Assembly: GCA_030616475.1 (NCBI GenBank)
Contig: JAUWXF010000009.1
Location: forward strand, 1 to 48,205
DNA: 48,205 nucleotides
From: Desulfobacterales bacterium
Lineage (GTDB): Bacteria > Desulfobacterota > Desulfobacteria > Desulfobacterales > C00003060
Reading direction: 5' to 3'
A model generated the notes under the pieces. The model saw only the letters and a program-made list of their open reading frames with translations. It searched no databases and had not been told where the DNA came from. The translations under genes were made by a program, and so were the position numbers. Of the stretch, positions 41,870 to 48,205 are shown in pieces. Every line of letters starts with the position of its first letter. The stretch's first letter is position 1.

Positions 41870-43255
41870 ATGAAACAGAAACGTGTACACATAGTCACCA
41901 TGGGCTGCCAGATGAACGTCTATGATTCCGAGCAGATGTTGAGACTTCTGGCCCCATTGAACTACAGGCCCACTTCGCAGCAGGATAAGGCCGATCTTAT
42001 CCTGTTAAATACGTGTTCGATCCGTGAAAAGGCCGAGCACAAGGTTTATAGCTTCTTGGGTCGTCTCGTCCGGATGAAACGGCTGAGGCCGGATCTCATT
42101 CTCGGTGTAGGTGGATGTGTAGCCCAACAGGAGGGATATCGTCTTGTTAAACGGGCACCGCATATTGATATCGTTTTCGGAACCTTTGCGCTTGGGCGGC
42201 TCCCCTCCCTTGTACGGCAGGTCGAAGATCAAAAAAAGCAGATCGTAGACGTAGATCCGAGGGGGGCGTCGGAACCTCTGTGTGTTAAGGGACCAGTATT
42301 TGCGGCCGGGCGTGCCACGGCTTTTGTGACCATCATGCAGGGTTGCGACCACTTCTGTACCTATTGTGTGGTACCTTATGTTAGAGGACGTGAAGTTAGT
42401 CGGAGACCCGAGGAAATACTTGAGGAAATTCGGCTTTTGGTGGAAAATGGTATCCGTGAGGTCACACTCATAGGCCAAAACGTAAATGCATATGGACAAA
42501 AAAACGGCCATGGATGTGATTTTCCGGCACTCCTTGAACGTGTTAACGATATCGAAGGCTTGCGCCGCATACGTTTCACGACCTCGCATCCCAAGGATCT
42601 GTCGGATCGGTTGATTGAGGCCTTCCGCAGGCTGGACAAACTTGCCCCTCATATCCACCTGCCGGTTCAGTCCGGCTCAGATCGCGTGCTGAGGCTCATG
42701 AATAGAGGATACTCAAGGGACTACTATCTCAAGAAGGTTGCAAAGTTGCGCAACGTCCGGCCTGATATTGCAATAACCTCAGATATCATTGTCGGTTTTT
42801 CGGGCGAAGAGAAAGTTGACTTCGAAGCCACCGTGGATCTTGTCCGGCAAGTAGGGTTTGACAGCCTTTTCTTATTCAAGTATTCTGATCGTCCGAATGT
42901 TCCGGCTGCTAAGTTTTCCAACAAGGTTCCGGAGGCCTTAAAGGGTGAGCGCTTCAGCACCCTGTTAGAGGTTCAAGGGGGGGTCACCCTGAAGAAGAAT
43001 AAGGCACTGGTAGGGACGACTCAGGAAGTCTTGGTGGAAGGTCTTAGCAAGAAATCGCCTAATCAGTTGACAGGGCGCACCCCTTGCAATAAAATAGCGA
43101 ACTTTACGGATGGCGCGCTTGGCATGGCACGTGTCGGCCGGATCTTGCCAGTAAGAATTGTGGAAGCTTTTTCACATTCCTTGCTCGGGCATCCTGTCGG
43201 CAAGGGCCATGGAGAATACCCTGGCAAAAACGGAGGAATGTCCCATGCTGCATGA
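41870..43255 (+). CDS. miaB: tRNA-2-methylthio-N6-isopentenyladenosine synthase MiaB
   Basis: MiaB is a radical-SAM methylthiotransferase that adds the methylthio group to i6A37 of tRNAs. The N-terminal cluster ligands are C13 (GCQMN), C49 (NTCSIREKAE) and C83 (GGCVAQQ). The radical-SAM cluster is C159-x3-C163-x2-C166 (CDHFCTYC). The TRAM domain lies near the end (LVEGLSKKS...GRTPCNKIANF...VGRILPVRIVEA). At 461 residues it has normal length. The final codons overlap the ribosome site and start of the next gene (BFN family), which implies coupled translation. The start follows a repeat spacer and has no strong ribosome site. Confidence 0.96.
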   Translation: MKQKRVHIVTMGCQMNVYDSEQMLRLLAPLNYRPTSQQDKADLILLNTCSIREKAEHKVYSFLGRLVRMKRLRPDLILGVGGCVAQQEGYRLVKRAPHIDIVFGTFALGRLPSLVRQVEDQKKQIVDVDPRGASEPLCVKGPVFAAGRATAFVTIMQGCDHFCTYCVVPYVRGREVSRRPEEILEEIRLLVENGIREVTLIGQNVNAYGQKNGHGCDFPALLERVNDIEGLRRIRFTTSHPKDLSDRLIEAFRRLDKLAPHIHLPVQSGSDRVLRLMNRGYSRDYYLKKVAKLRNVRPDIAITSDIIVGFSGEEKVDFEATVDLVRQVGFDSLFLFKYSDRPNVPAAKFSNKVPEALKGERFSTLLEVQGGVTLKKNKALVGTTQEVLVEGLSKKSPNQLTGRTPCNKIANFTDGALGMARVGRILPVRIVEAFSHSLLGHPVGKGHGEYPGKNGGMSHAA

Positions 43256-43742
43256 AATGAAGGTTTCGGGCTTAACCATTGATCCGTCTTCAAACGCCCC
43301 TATCGTCATCTTGAAATCCATTCAGGGGGATCACGCACTTCCCATTTGGATCGGTATCCTGGAGGCGACGGCCATTGCCACAGAGCTTGAGAAAGTTAGC
43401 TTCGCTCGCCCAATGACCCATGATCTGTTCAAGAATTTCATCGATATGCTAAAGATAAGTATTTCCAGGGTGGAAGTATGCGACCTGAAGGATAACACAT
43501 TCTTTGCCCAGATCTACTTCTCTTTTGATAACCAGTCATACAATATGGATGCGCGTCCCAGCGATGCCATTGCCTTAGCCCTCAGAGCTGGTTGTCCCAT
43601 ATTTGTTGATGACACGGTACTCCAGAAATCAAAGCGACTGGATGGAGAGCCTGAAGCATGGGACAAAAGCGAGCAGGGTTTGAAATGGAAGGACTACTTA
43701 GAGAAGCTTTCGCCCGACGATTTTGGCAAATACAAGATGTGA
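43245..43742 (+). CDS. Bifunctional nuclease family protein (DUF151)
   Basis: The 165-residue protein is a BFN/DUF151 domain. Members have been reported as nucleases acting on DNA and RNA, though many are uncharacterised. Blocks include MKVSGLTIDPSSNAPIVILK, LPIWIGILEATAIA, RPMTHDLFKNFIDML, FFAQIYFS, and DARPSDAIALALRAGCPIFV, which is the most conserved segment. CGGAGGA lies seven bases before the ATG at 43245, and the gene overlaps the end of miaB by 11 bases. The DUF4911-miaB-BFN order is therefore likely one operon. A weak GC hairpin follows. Confidence 0.92.
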   Translation: MLHEMKVSGLTIDPSSNAPIVILKSIQGDHALPIWIGILEATAIATELEKVSFARPMTHDLFKNFIDMLKISISRVEVCDLKDNTFFAQIYFSFDNQSYNMDARPSDAIALALRAGCPIFVDDTVLQKSKRLDGEPEAWDKSEQGLKWKDYLEKLSPDDFGKYKM

Positions 43743-43747
43743 GTAAA

Positions 43748-43775
43748 AATCCGGCTCCAGAGGGGCCGGCTTTGG
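43748..43775 (+). terminator. Possible terminator after the miaB-BFN genes
   Basis: CCGGCTCC and GGGGCCGG form an imperfect stem, followed by only three T residues. The position, right after the BFN stop, fits, but the T-tract is poor. Confidence 0.4.
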
Positions 43776-43803
43776 AATAACCCTTTCCACCTTTGAAGGA
43801 TAA

Positions 43804-43912
43804 TACTCTCTTCCGTTTAGGTCATTTGAATTTTGTACATTTGGATTTGTTTCGTATTTGCGGCTCACGCCTTGAAAACAGTACGAATTTCGTGCTTCGA
43901 ATTTCGATCAAT
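43804..43912. repeat. TTCGAAAT-type repeat, copy E4
   Basis: TTTGTTTCGTATTTGCGGCT, CACGCCTTGAAAACAGTACG and AATTTCGTGCTTCGAATTTC match, in inverse, the words of copies E1 and E3. Confidence 0.75.
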
Positions 43913-43979
43913 CCTTTTTGGCAGAGCCACTGAACTCTGACCTTGCCCTGAGGACCAGGTTTTCCAGGTTGAAATAAAC

Positions 43980-44615
43980 ATGATCGATCTACACACCCAT
44001 TCCATTTTCAGCGATGGTGTCCTAGTTCCATCTGAACTGGTCCGCCGGGCAGAGGTACTCGGTATCAAGGCCATAGGTATCACGGACCACGCTGATGCCT
44101 CCAACCTGGACTTTATCATTCCGCGCATTGTGACTGTAGCCGAAAGGTTGAATCGCGTCAACCACATCAAGACAGTACCCGGCATCGAGTTGACCCATGT
44201 CCCGCCTTCTCAAATCGGGCCTTTAGCCGAACAGGCCCGTTCTTTTGGGGCCAAGATTGTGGTGGTACATGGGGAAACCATTGCGGAGCCTGTTGTTCCT
44301 GGTACCAACCGGGCAGCCCTGTCTGCTGATATTGATATCCTGGCCCACCCGGGTCTCATTTCCGAGGAAGAAGTGATAATGGCGGCCGAGAAAGGCGTCT
44401 TTCTGGAAATCACGGCTCGCAAGGGACACAGCTTGACGAATGGGCACGTTGCGAAATTAGCCAGAAAACAGGGGGCTGAATTGATCTTGAACTCCGATGC
44501 CCACGAACCTTCTGATCTCATCACTGAACAACAGGCAAGAGAAATTGTCCTGGGTGCGGGTTTGAGCCAGGATGATTTTGAACGCATGCAGAAAAACGCC
44601 GCGTCCCTCCTTTGA
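43980..44615 (+). CDS. PHP-domain phosphoesterase, histidinol-phosphatase-like
   Basis: PHP domains are trinuclear metal phosphoesterases. The metal ligands are visible in MIDLHTHSIFSDG (H5, H7), GITDHAD, PGIEL, VVVHGE, LAHPG and ILNSDAHEP. The 211-residue protein is a stand-alone PHP domain of the kind usually labelled histidinol phosphate phosphatase domain protein. The real substrate is unknown. It lacks the features of the true HisJ or HisK context, and no his genes are adjacent. No strong ribosome site is seen before the ATG. Confidence 0.87.
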   Translation: MIDLHTHSIFSDGVLVPSELVRRAEVLGIKAIGITDHADASNLDFIIPRIVTVAERLNRVNHIKTVPGIELTHVPPSQIGPLAEQARSFGAKIVVVHGETIAEPVVPGTNRAALSADIDILAHPGLISEEEVIMAAEKGVFLEITARKGHSLTNGHVAKLARKQGAELILNSDAHEPSDLITEQQAREIVLGAGLSQDDFERMQKNAASLL

Positions 44616-44693
44616 TCCATTCATAAATCGAAAATCTTAGAAATTTGGCTTAACTTGATTATTAACAGCTTTGGATTAGAGTAAGGTTATGCC

Positions 44694-45023
44694 ATGACTG
44701 GTAAAAGTAGAGAAACTGGTTCCAATAGAAAAGGGCTTCCTGAATACCTGTGGCCATTTTTCTGGGATGTTGACTTGCAGAAGCTCTCAATGAAAGAGTC
44801 ATCCTATTTTATTATCAGCCGACTTATGGAGCATGGTGATGAAAAAGCCGTTATTTTTCTATTGAAGAACTATAGCCGAAGGGAAATGATTTATGTTTTA
44901 AGAAATAGCAGATCCCTTTCCAGGAGATCGAGAGGATTCTGGAAAATATTTTTTGACCAGGAAGATGAGCTATGTACCCCGAAGCGATATCCGACTCCTT
45001 ATGGGAATTACTCAGAAGACTGA
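44694..45023 (+). CDS. DUF6922-like protein, probable antitoxin partner
   Basis: The 109-residue protein begins with a polar tail, then GLPEYLWPFFWDVDLQKLSM and the helical ESSYFIISRLMEHGDEKAVI and EMIYVLRNSRSLSRRSRGFW segments. This is the pattern I know as DUF6922, which regularly precedes AbiEii-type nucleotidyltransferase toxins. It overlaps the start of that gene by 52 bases in another frame, which means tight coupling. It probably neutralises the partner, which is an inference from the family context. The region is visibly more AT-rich than the surrounding chromosome, which suggests horizontal transfer. Confidence 0.82.
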   Translation: MTGKSRETGSNRKGLPEYLWPFFWDVDLQKLSMKESSYFIISRLMEHGDEKAVIFLLKNYSRREMIYVLRNSRSLSRRSRGFWKIFFDQEDELCTPKRYPTPYGNYSED

Positions 45024-45616
45024 ATCGTATTTCTGATATGAAGTTCTCTTATCTGGGCGGAGGAACTGCCCTTGCTCTGCAATTGGCACATAGGAGATCA
45101 GACGACCTTGACTTTTTTGTGACTGAAGAATTTGATGATCTTTCTTTTAAAAGGAAGATTCAACTGGAGGGACTGGATACGTTTGTGGTTAACCTATTAC
45201 CCAATCATATGGAATTGATGATTCAATCCATAAAGGTTGATCTGGTAAGAGAGCAGATTCCGTTGAAGTTCCAGCTGAAATCTATCCATCCACAGACAGA
45301 AAATCTCAGGATGGCTGATCCAAGAGACATCGGGCGAATGAAGATCATATCAATAGGGAGCAGGGGTAGTAAAAAAGACTTTGTGGATCTATACTGCCTC
45401 ACAAGAAAGATAATCACACTGGAATCATTGATAATGGCGGCCATGGAAGAGGATCGGGGAATAAAATACAGCAAGCTACTTTTTCTCAAAGGGCTGGTTG
45501 ATTTTGAAGAAGCTGAAAGAGAGAGTGATCTCAACATGATCTGGGATCTAGGTTGGGAGGAAGTAAAGAGGTCTCTGATAGAGGAGGTAAAGAAAATCGC
45601 CAAGAAAATTCAGTGA
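44972..45616 (+). CDS. AbiEii/AbiGii-family nucleotidyltransferase toxin
   Basis: The 214-residue product has the nucleotidyltransferase signature LGGGTALALQLAHRRSDDLD (residues 28-47). The GGGT, arginine and DxD acidic residues form the NTP and metal site. GSRGSKKDFVDLYCL later supplies the conserved Lys/Asp motif. AbiEii proteins are toxins of type IV-like toxin-antitoxin or abortive-infection systems, and related MenT toxins add nucleotides to tRNA acceptor ends. AGGAAG precedes the ATG at 44972. An internal ATG at 45038 is an alternative. With its DUF6922 partner this makes a compact defence or addiction module. Confidence 0.88.
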   Translation: MYPEAISDSLWELLRRLNRISDMKFSYLGGGTALALQLAHRRSDDLDFFVTEEFDDLSFKRKIQLEGLDTFVVNLLPNHMELMIQSIKVDLVREQIPLKFQLKSIHPQTENLRMADPRDIGRMKIISIGSRGSKKDFVDLYCLTRKIITLESLIMAAMEEDRGIKYSKLLFLKGLVDFEEAERESDLNMIWDLGWEEVKRSLIEEVKKIAKKIQ

Positions 45617-45668
45617 CTAACAAAACCGATACTGATATCTTTCAGTGGCAGTTTTCTGTGCCATTGAT

Positions 45669-45830
45669 CTGGAATGATGGAATAATGGAATGTTGGGGAT
45701 AAAAGACCGAAAAGAATCATTTCTAATGTGTCTTAAATCCTCTTTACCCAATATTCCACCGTTCCACTTTACCCAATATTCCACCGTTCCACCATTCCAT
45801 TATTCCAATTGGGGCGGAGCCCCTAACTTC
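45669..45830. repeat. GGAATGATGG-type inverted repeat, copy D4
   Basis: GGAATGATGGAATAATGGAA (45671) faces repeated CCAATATTCCACCGTTCCAC words (45747-45810). TTAAATCCTCTTTACCCA lies in the loop, as in related modules. A GGGGCGGAGCCCC palindrome closes it. The right part contains the queH stop codon. Confidence 0.82.
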
Positions 45831-46393
45831 TCTACCGGGGTGAAACTATTTAACCGGGGCCCTCTGCCCTTATAGAACCGCTCCTTTTCGCTATATATGC
45901 ATCCACAGTATTGCTGGCGGTACATATTAAGACGTTTTGAGGTCTCAATCCCCTCCTTCCAGCCCTCTCGGAAATCTCTGTACAGGAACGGTACGCCATA
46001 CGATTTGCCAAGGCTTTCCCCGATAGAGCGGATCATGTCGTGCTTCTGGAATTTGCTCTGCAAAACCGTGGAGGTGAAATAATCGAATTTGCCGTGTCTG
46101 GCAATAATGGCTGCGGTTTTTAGCCGGTCATGGTAGCAATAGGCGCAACGTTCTTCCTCACGAAAAGCGACATTTTGCAGAAATGTTTCCATGTCGTAGC
46201 CATCCTGATAAATGACCTCTAAGTCTACCTGCCCGGCATAGGTCTTGAGCGCGTTTTCACGCCGCTGGCACTCCTGAAAAGGATGTATGTTGCGGTTGTA
46301 AAAGAAGCCCATGACCTCAAAGCCCTCTGAGCGAAGGACTTTCAGGGGATATATGGCACAGGGGGCGCAGCAAATGTGAAGCAGAATTTTCAT
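45800..46393 (-). CDS. queH: Epoxyqueuosine reductase QueH
   Basis: QueH (formerly DUF208) reduces epoxyqueuosine to queuosine in tRNA, as a replacement for QueG, using an iron-sulfur cluster and a nearby iron. The cysteine pattern fits: LLHICCAPC (C8, C9, C12) at the N-terminus, ERCAYCYHDRL, and YRQQYCGCIYSE near the C-terminus. FYNRNIHP and STVLQSKFQKHDMI are also characteristic. AGGAGG lies about eleven bases before the ATG. At 197 residues it has normal length, but the last dozen residues (KLGAPPQLE) are read from a GGGGCGGAGCCCC palindrome and a GGAATAATGG repeat that supplies the stop. No other queuosine genes are present. Confidence 0.94.
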   Translation of the reverse strand: MKILLHICCAPCAIYPLKVLRSEGFEVMGFFYNRNIHPFQECQRRENALKTYAGQVDLEVIYQDGYDMETFLQNVAFREEERCAYCYHDRLKTAAIIARHGKFDYFTSTVLQSKFQKHDMIRSIGESLGKSYGVPFLYRDFREGWKEGIETSKRLNMYRQQYCGCIYSEKERFYKGRGPRLNSFTPVEKLGAPPQLE

Positions 46394-46410
46394 TTACCTA
46401 TTTCCTCCTA

Positions 46411-46955
46411 AGCCGGATAAACCGGAAATCCGAAGCACGAAATTCGAAATTCGAAACAAATCCAAAATACAAATGTTCGAATGTTTAAAACATGGAATCT
46501 AAGCTATTTGAGATAATTATGGTTGTGGATTCAGTTTTGGTCATTCGAATTTTGAAAATTGAAAATTTGTTTGCGGCCTGCCCTGGCGCGACATTCCTGG
46601 ATGATTCTGCTGCCTATATAACCCAGGTCTGGGCCAGGGATTTCGACCTGCCCGCCATTGCCAGAGATGCCGGCAGATAAGCTGAATGCTGACTCAGGCG
46701 TTGGCAGGCGGGTATTCGGATTTCGAATTTATTTTCTGCCATAAAAAGCACGAAATCAATTATTAACGGACTAAGTTTGTCCGTGTCAGTCTGTGCCTGC
46801 CCCGTAGTTAGGAACTATCGTACTGGGGTGTTTTCGTGATAAATTTTTGCTTTTTTGGTTCCGGCCCGTCCGCCACCTGCCCGCTCGTGCCTCGCAGTGG
46901 CAGGCGGGTCGGCTACGCCTCAGGCGAATGCCGGGCGGGCTTGTCCGGGTTAGGG
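46411..46955. repeat. TTCGAAAT-type repeat E5 and GC palindromes
   Basis: This fills the queH-integrase-remnant spacer (46394-46956), where I see no gene. It contains AAGCCGGATAAACCGGAAAT (46413), CACGAAATTCGAAATTCGAA, inverted GAATTTTGAAAATTGAAAAT words, GCCCTGGCGCGACAT (46579, also at 10893), a GGTCTGGGCCAGGG unit, the 3' end shared with E1 (46724-46776), and a large CCGCCACCTGCCC...GGCAGGCGGG palindrome (46868-46910) related to the mutS insertion. Confidence 0.7.
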
Positions 46956-46956
46956 T

Positions 46957-47292
46957 TTATGCGTAATGCCTGATCATCCCCACCACCTTTCCTTGGATAC
47001 GCAGGCCACACCCATACATGAGCTTTGCCAACAAAACATAAGTACTTGACATTGCGGCCAGAATTCGGCTAACTTCCGATTTAGTCATAACCGTCGGCAG
47101 CCTCTCCGGCTTCTTGGCTCTCTCCATATGGCCGAAGTCACCCAGTTCGATCCGAAGAACACGATTATAGAGAAAGACAATGGCATTAAGCGCTTGGTTT
47201 TGCGTGCTTGCGGCAACATTTAGATCTGTTGCCAAGCGAGAAATGTATTGCGAAATCTCCTTTTCTCCATTATGTTCACTTTTGACAAACAT
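46957..47292 (-). pseudogene. Integron-type integrase remnant joined to a LexA tail
   Basis: Residues 1-98 match a middle part of an integron integrase (IntI) or close XerC-like tyrosine recombinase: LNVAASTQNQALNAIVFLYN, AKKPERLPTVMTKSEVSRIL, and LMYGCGLR. The N-terminal part and all catalytic residues beyond the first Arg box are missing. After GLR the reading continues IQGKVVGMIRHY and stops. That is the C-terminal tail of LexA (HIQGKVVGVIRHY in the gene at 47493). At DNA level the shared 36 bases differ at about eight positions, so the tail is not a recent copy of the neighbouring lexA. It is non-functional as a recombinase. The fusion suggests a deletion that joined an integrase gene to a second, divergent lexA-like gene. 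Confidence 0.8.
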
Positions 47293-47315
47293 ACCTTATT
47301 TGTTAGTGTTTTTCA

Positions 47316-47340
47316 ATACCCCGCTGCTTGGGGCGGGGTT
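47316..47340. repeat. ACCCCGC/GCGGGGT hairpin
   Basis: A GC-rich hairpin directly upstream of the integrase remnant. It is not followed by a T-run on either strand, so it is more likely a repeat than a terminator. Confidence 0.5.
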
Positions 47341-47413
47341 ACCGCATAGTTCCCTCTCCCCATACAAAATGCCCTGTCTTTTCCAGATCGTGTGAAGCGT
47401 TGTCATTTTTCTG

Positions 47414-47442
47414 TTGACTTTCAGTAAGATCTGCAGTATAAG
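47414..47442 (+). promoter_or_regulatory. Predicted sigma-70 promoter of lexA
   Basis: TTGACT (47414-47419) and TATAAG (47437-47442) are separated by 17 bases. The start of transcription would be near 47449, about 44 bases before the lexA ATG. I could not find a convincing LexA operator around it, so self-regulation is not shown. Confidence 0.6.
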
Positions 47443-47492
47443 ACCAATCTCTGTTTCCGAACCTCAATCTCTTGACATTTTACGAGGCAACC

Positions 47493-48131
47493 ATGAAATT
47501 AACGGACAAACAGAAGGACTTCCTGGCTTATGTCTCCCGTTACATAGAAGAGTGGGGGATCTCTCCGAGTTTTGACGAAATCTGTTCCCACTTCGGCTAC
47601 AGTTCTTATAACACGGTGGTCACCTATCTTAAGGCCCTTGAGAAGAAAGGCTATATCCGCCTTCCCAGGAAAAAGAACCAGAAGCGGGCCATTCAGGTGA
47701 TCAGCCCCGTGGAAACCAGGCGATTCGAGTTTCCTCTCCTGGGAAGGGTGGCGGCCGGAAAACCGATCGAGGCAGTGGAGAACGTGGATGTCATTGAAGT
47801 GCCTCCCTCAATGATAGGCAGTGGAGATTACTTCGTGCTTCAGGTCAAAGGGGCCTCCATGAAAGAGGATGGAATACTGGACGGGGATTTCGTGGTGGTC
47901 AGAAAGCAGCCAACAGCCAAAAAAGGAGAGACCGTGGTGGCCCTCATTAACAATGAGGCAACCGTCAAAAAATATTACAAAAGGAAAAATTATGTGGAAC
48001 TCCGGCCTGCACATAAGGGGATGGAGTCTATTGTTGTCAAAGATGGGGATTTTCATATTCAGGGAAAGGTGGTAGGGGTTATTAGACACTACCGGTATCT
48101 CAAGACGTCAAAAAAAGATGATACCTATTGA
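47493..48131 (+). CDS. lexA: LexA repressor
   Basis: LexA represses SOS genes and self-cleaves when RecA is activated. The 212-residue protein has an N-terminal winged helix-turn-helix (MKLTDKQKDFLAYVSRYIEE, then YSSYNTVVTYLKALEKKGYI). The cleavage site is A88-G89 (GRVAAGKPIE), and the S24 catalytic dyad is S122 (KGASMKEDGI) and K159 (EATVKKYYK). The SPSFDEICSHFGYSS helix has the usual place, but the HTH residues differ from E. coli, so a different operator is expected. GAGG lies six bases before the ATG at 47493. A predicted promoter is 50-80 bases upstream. The next gene beyond 48131 is outside the window. Confidence 0.96.
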   Translation: MKLTDKQKDFLAYVSRYIEEWGISPSFDEICSHFGYSSYNTVVTYLKALEKKGYIRLPRKKNQKRAIQVISPVETRRFEFPLLGRVAAGKPIEAVENVDVIEVPPSMIGSGDYFVLQVKGASMKEDGILDGDFVVVRKQPTAKKGETVVALINNEATVKKYYKRKNYVELRPAHKGMESIVVKDGDFHIQGKVVGVIRHYRYLKTSKKDDTY

Positions 48132-48205
48132 ATTAAATGAGAAAATATAACAAATCAATTAACCAGACGGCAAGAAGCGCGGTTGTTTTTGTTACGATTT
48201 AGCCA

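Noticed and set aside
46492-46680. Open frame of 62 codons between queH and the integrase remnant
   Set aside because: Nearly all of it is TTCGAAAT and GCCCTGGCGCG repeat sequence.
47400-47492. LexA operator upstream of lexA
   Set aside because: I searched for E. coli-type, Gram-positive-type and related dyads and saw no convincing site.
48135-48203. Very short frame after lexA (17 codons)
   Set aside because: It is too short, with no ribosome site and no recognisable peptide. It is probably chance.

Overview
The window looks like chromosomal DNA, roughly half GC, from a member of the Desulfobacterota (old Deltaproteobacteria). That placement is an inference. It rests on the mix of families (DUF4911-miaB-BFN cluster, DUF2914, HDOD-histidine kinase, Lys/Ala-rich histone H1-like protein, QueH, RNase HI with a conserved extra N-terminal domain) and on the very repeat-rich spacers. 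There are about 35 convincing protein genes, no rRNA, no tRNA I could recognise and no CRISPR array.

Layout. 1-7.2 kb: panC, a secreted two-domain M16 peptidase, and plsB. 7.8-10.7 kb: two small proteins of unknown function, rnhA and a NamZ-type muramidase gene. 11.2-12.5 kb: a LuxR-type regulator and a PilZ protein. 13-18.5 kb: hisC, then cmk-rpsA-sppA-ihfB, an extended form of the classic cmk-rpsA-ihfB order. 18.6-31.9 kb: a Sua5/YciO protein, guaB, dnaE, a UPF0280 protein, a HIT protein, a LapA-domain protein, mutS and an AMIN/amidase_3 cell-wall hydrolase. 32.2-36.7 kb: the histone-like gene, a decayed tryptophanase, an HDOD-histidine kinase, and a cysteine desulfidase-family gene. 37-43.7 kb: an RNase Z-like metallo-hydrolase with a small partner, a DUF2914 protein, recJ, and DUF4911-miaB-BFN. 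44-48.2 kb: a PHP phosphatase, a DUF6922/AbiEii toxin-antitoxin-like pair, queH, an integron-integrase remnant and lexA.

The most striking property is the repeat landscape. Almost every spacer holds a composite inverted repeat whose arms are short tandem words (periods about 7-10 nt), and each family uses a different word: AAAGTGAGCT, GATTGAT, TTTCAGG, GGAATGAT, TTCGAAAT, GTTGAGTA and others. Many arms start exactly at gene ends. The stop codons of panC, rpsA, the DUF4911 gene, ihfB, namZ, queH and rnhA lie inside repeat sequence. GC-rich palindromes also sit in frame inside four nucleic-acid enzyme genes: rnhA, dnaE, mutS and recJ. They fall at linkers or loops, leave catalytic motifs intact and add about 13-45 residues each. 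This resembles the in-frame palindromic elements known from Rickettsia, but the sequence families here are different and I do not recognise them.

Other notable items are three larger structured inverted-repeat elements (7311-7590, 25853-26041, 41140-41344), a chimeric remnant joining an integron integrase to a LexA C-terminal tail next to an intact lexA, a 65-codon tandem duplication in an acidic extension of ribosomal protein S1, and a tryptophanase gene with a large internal deletion.
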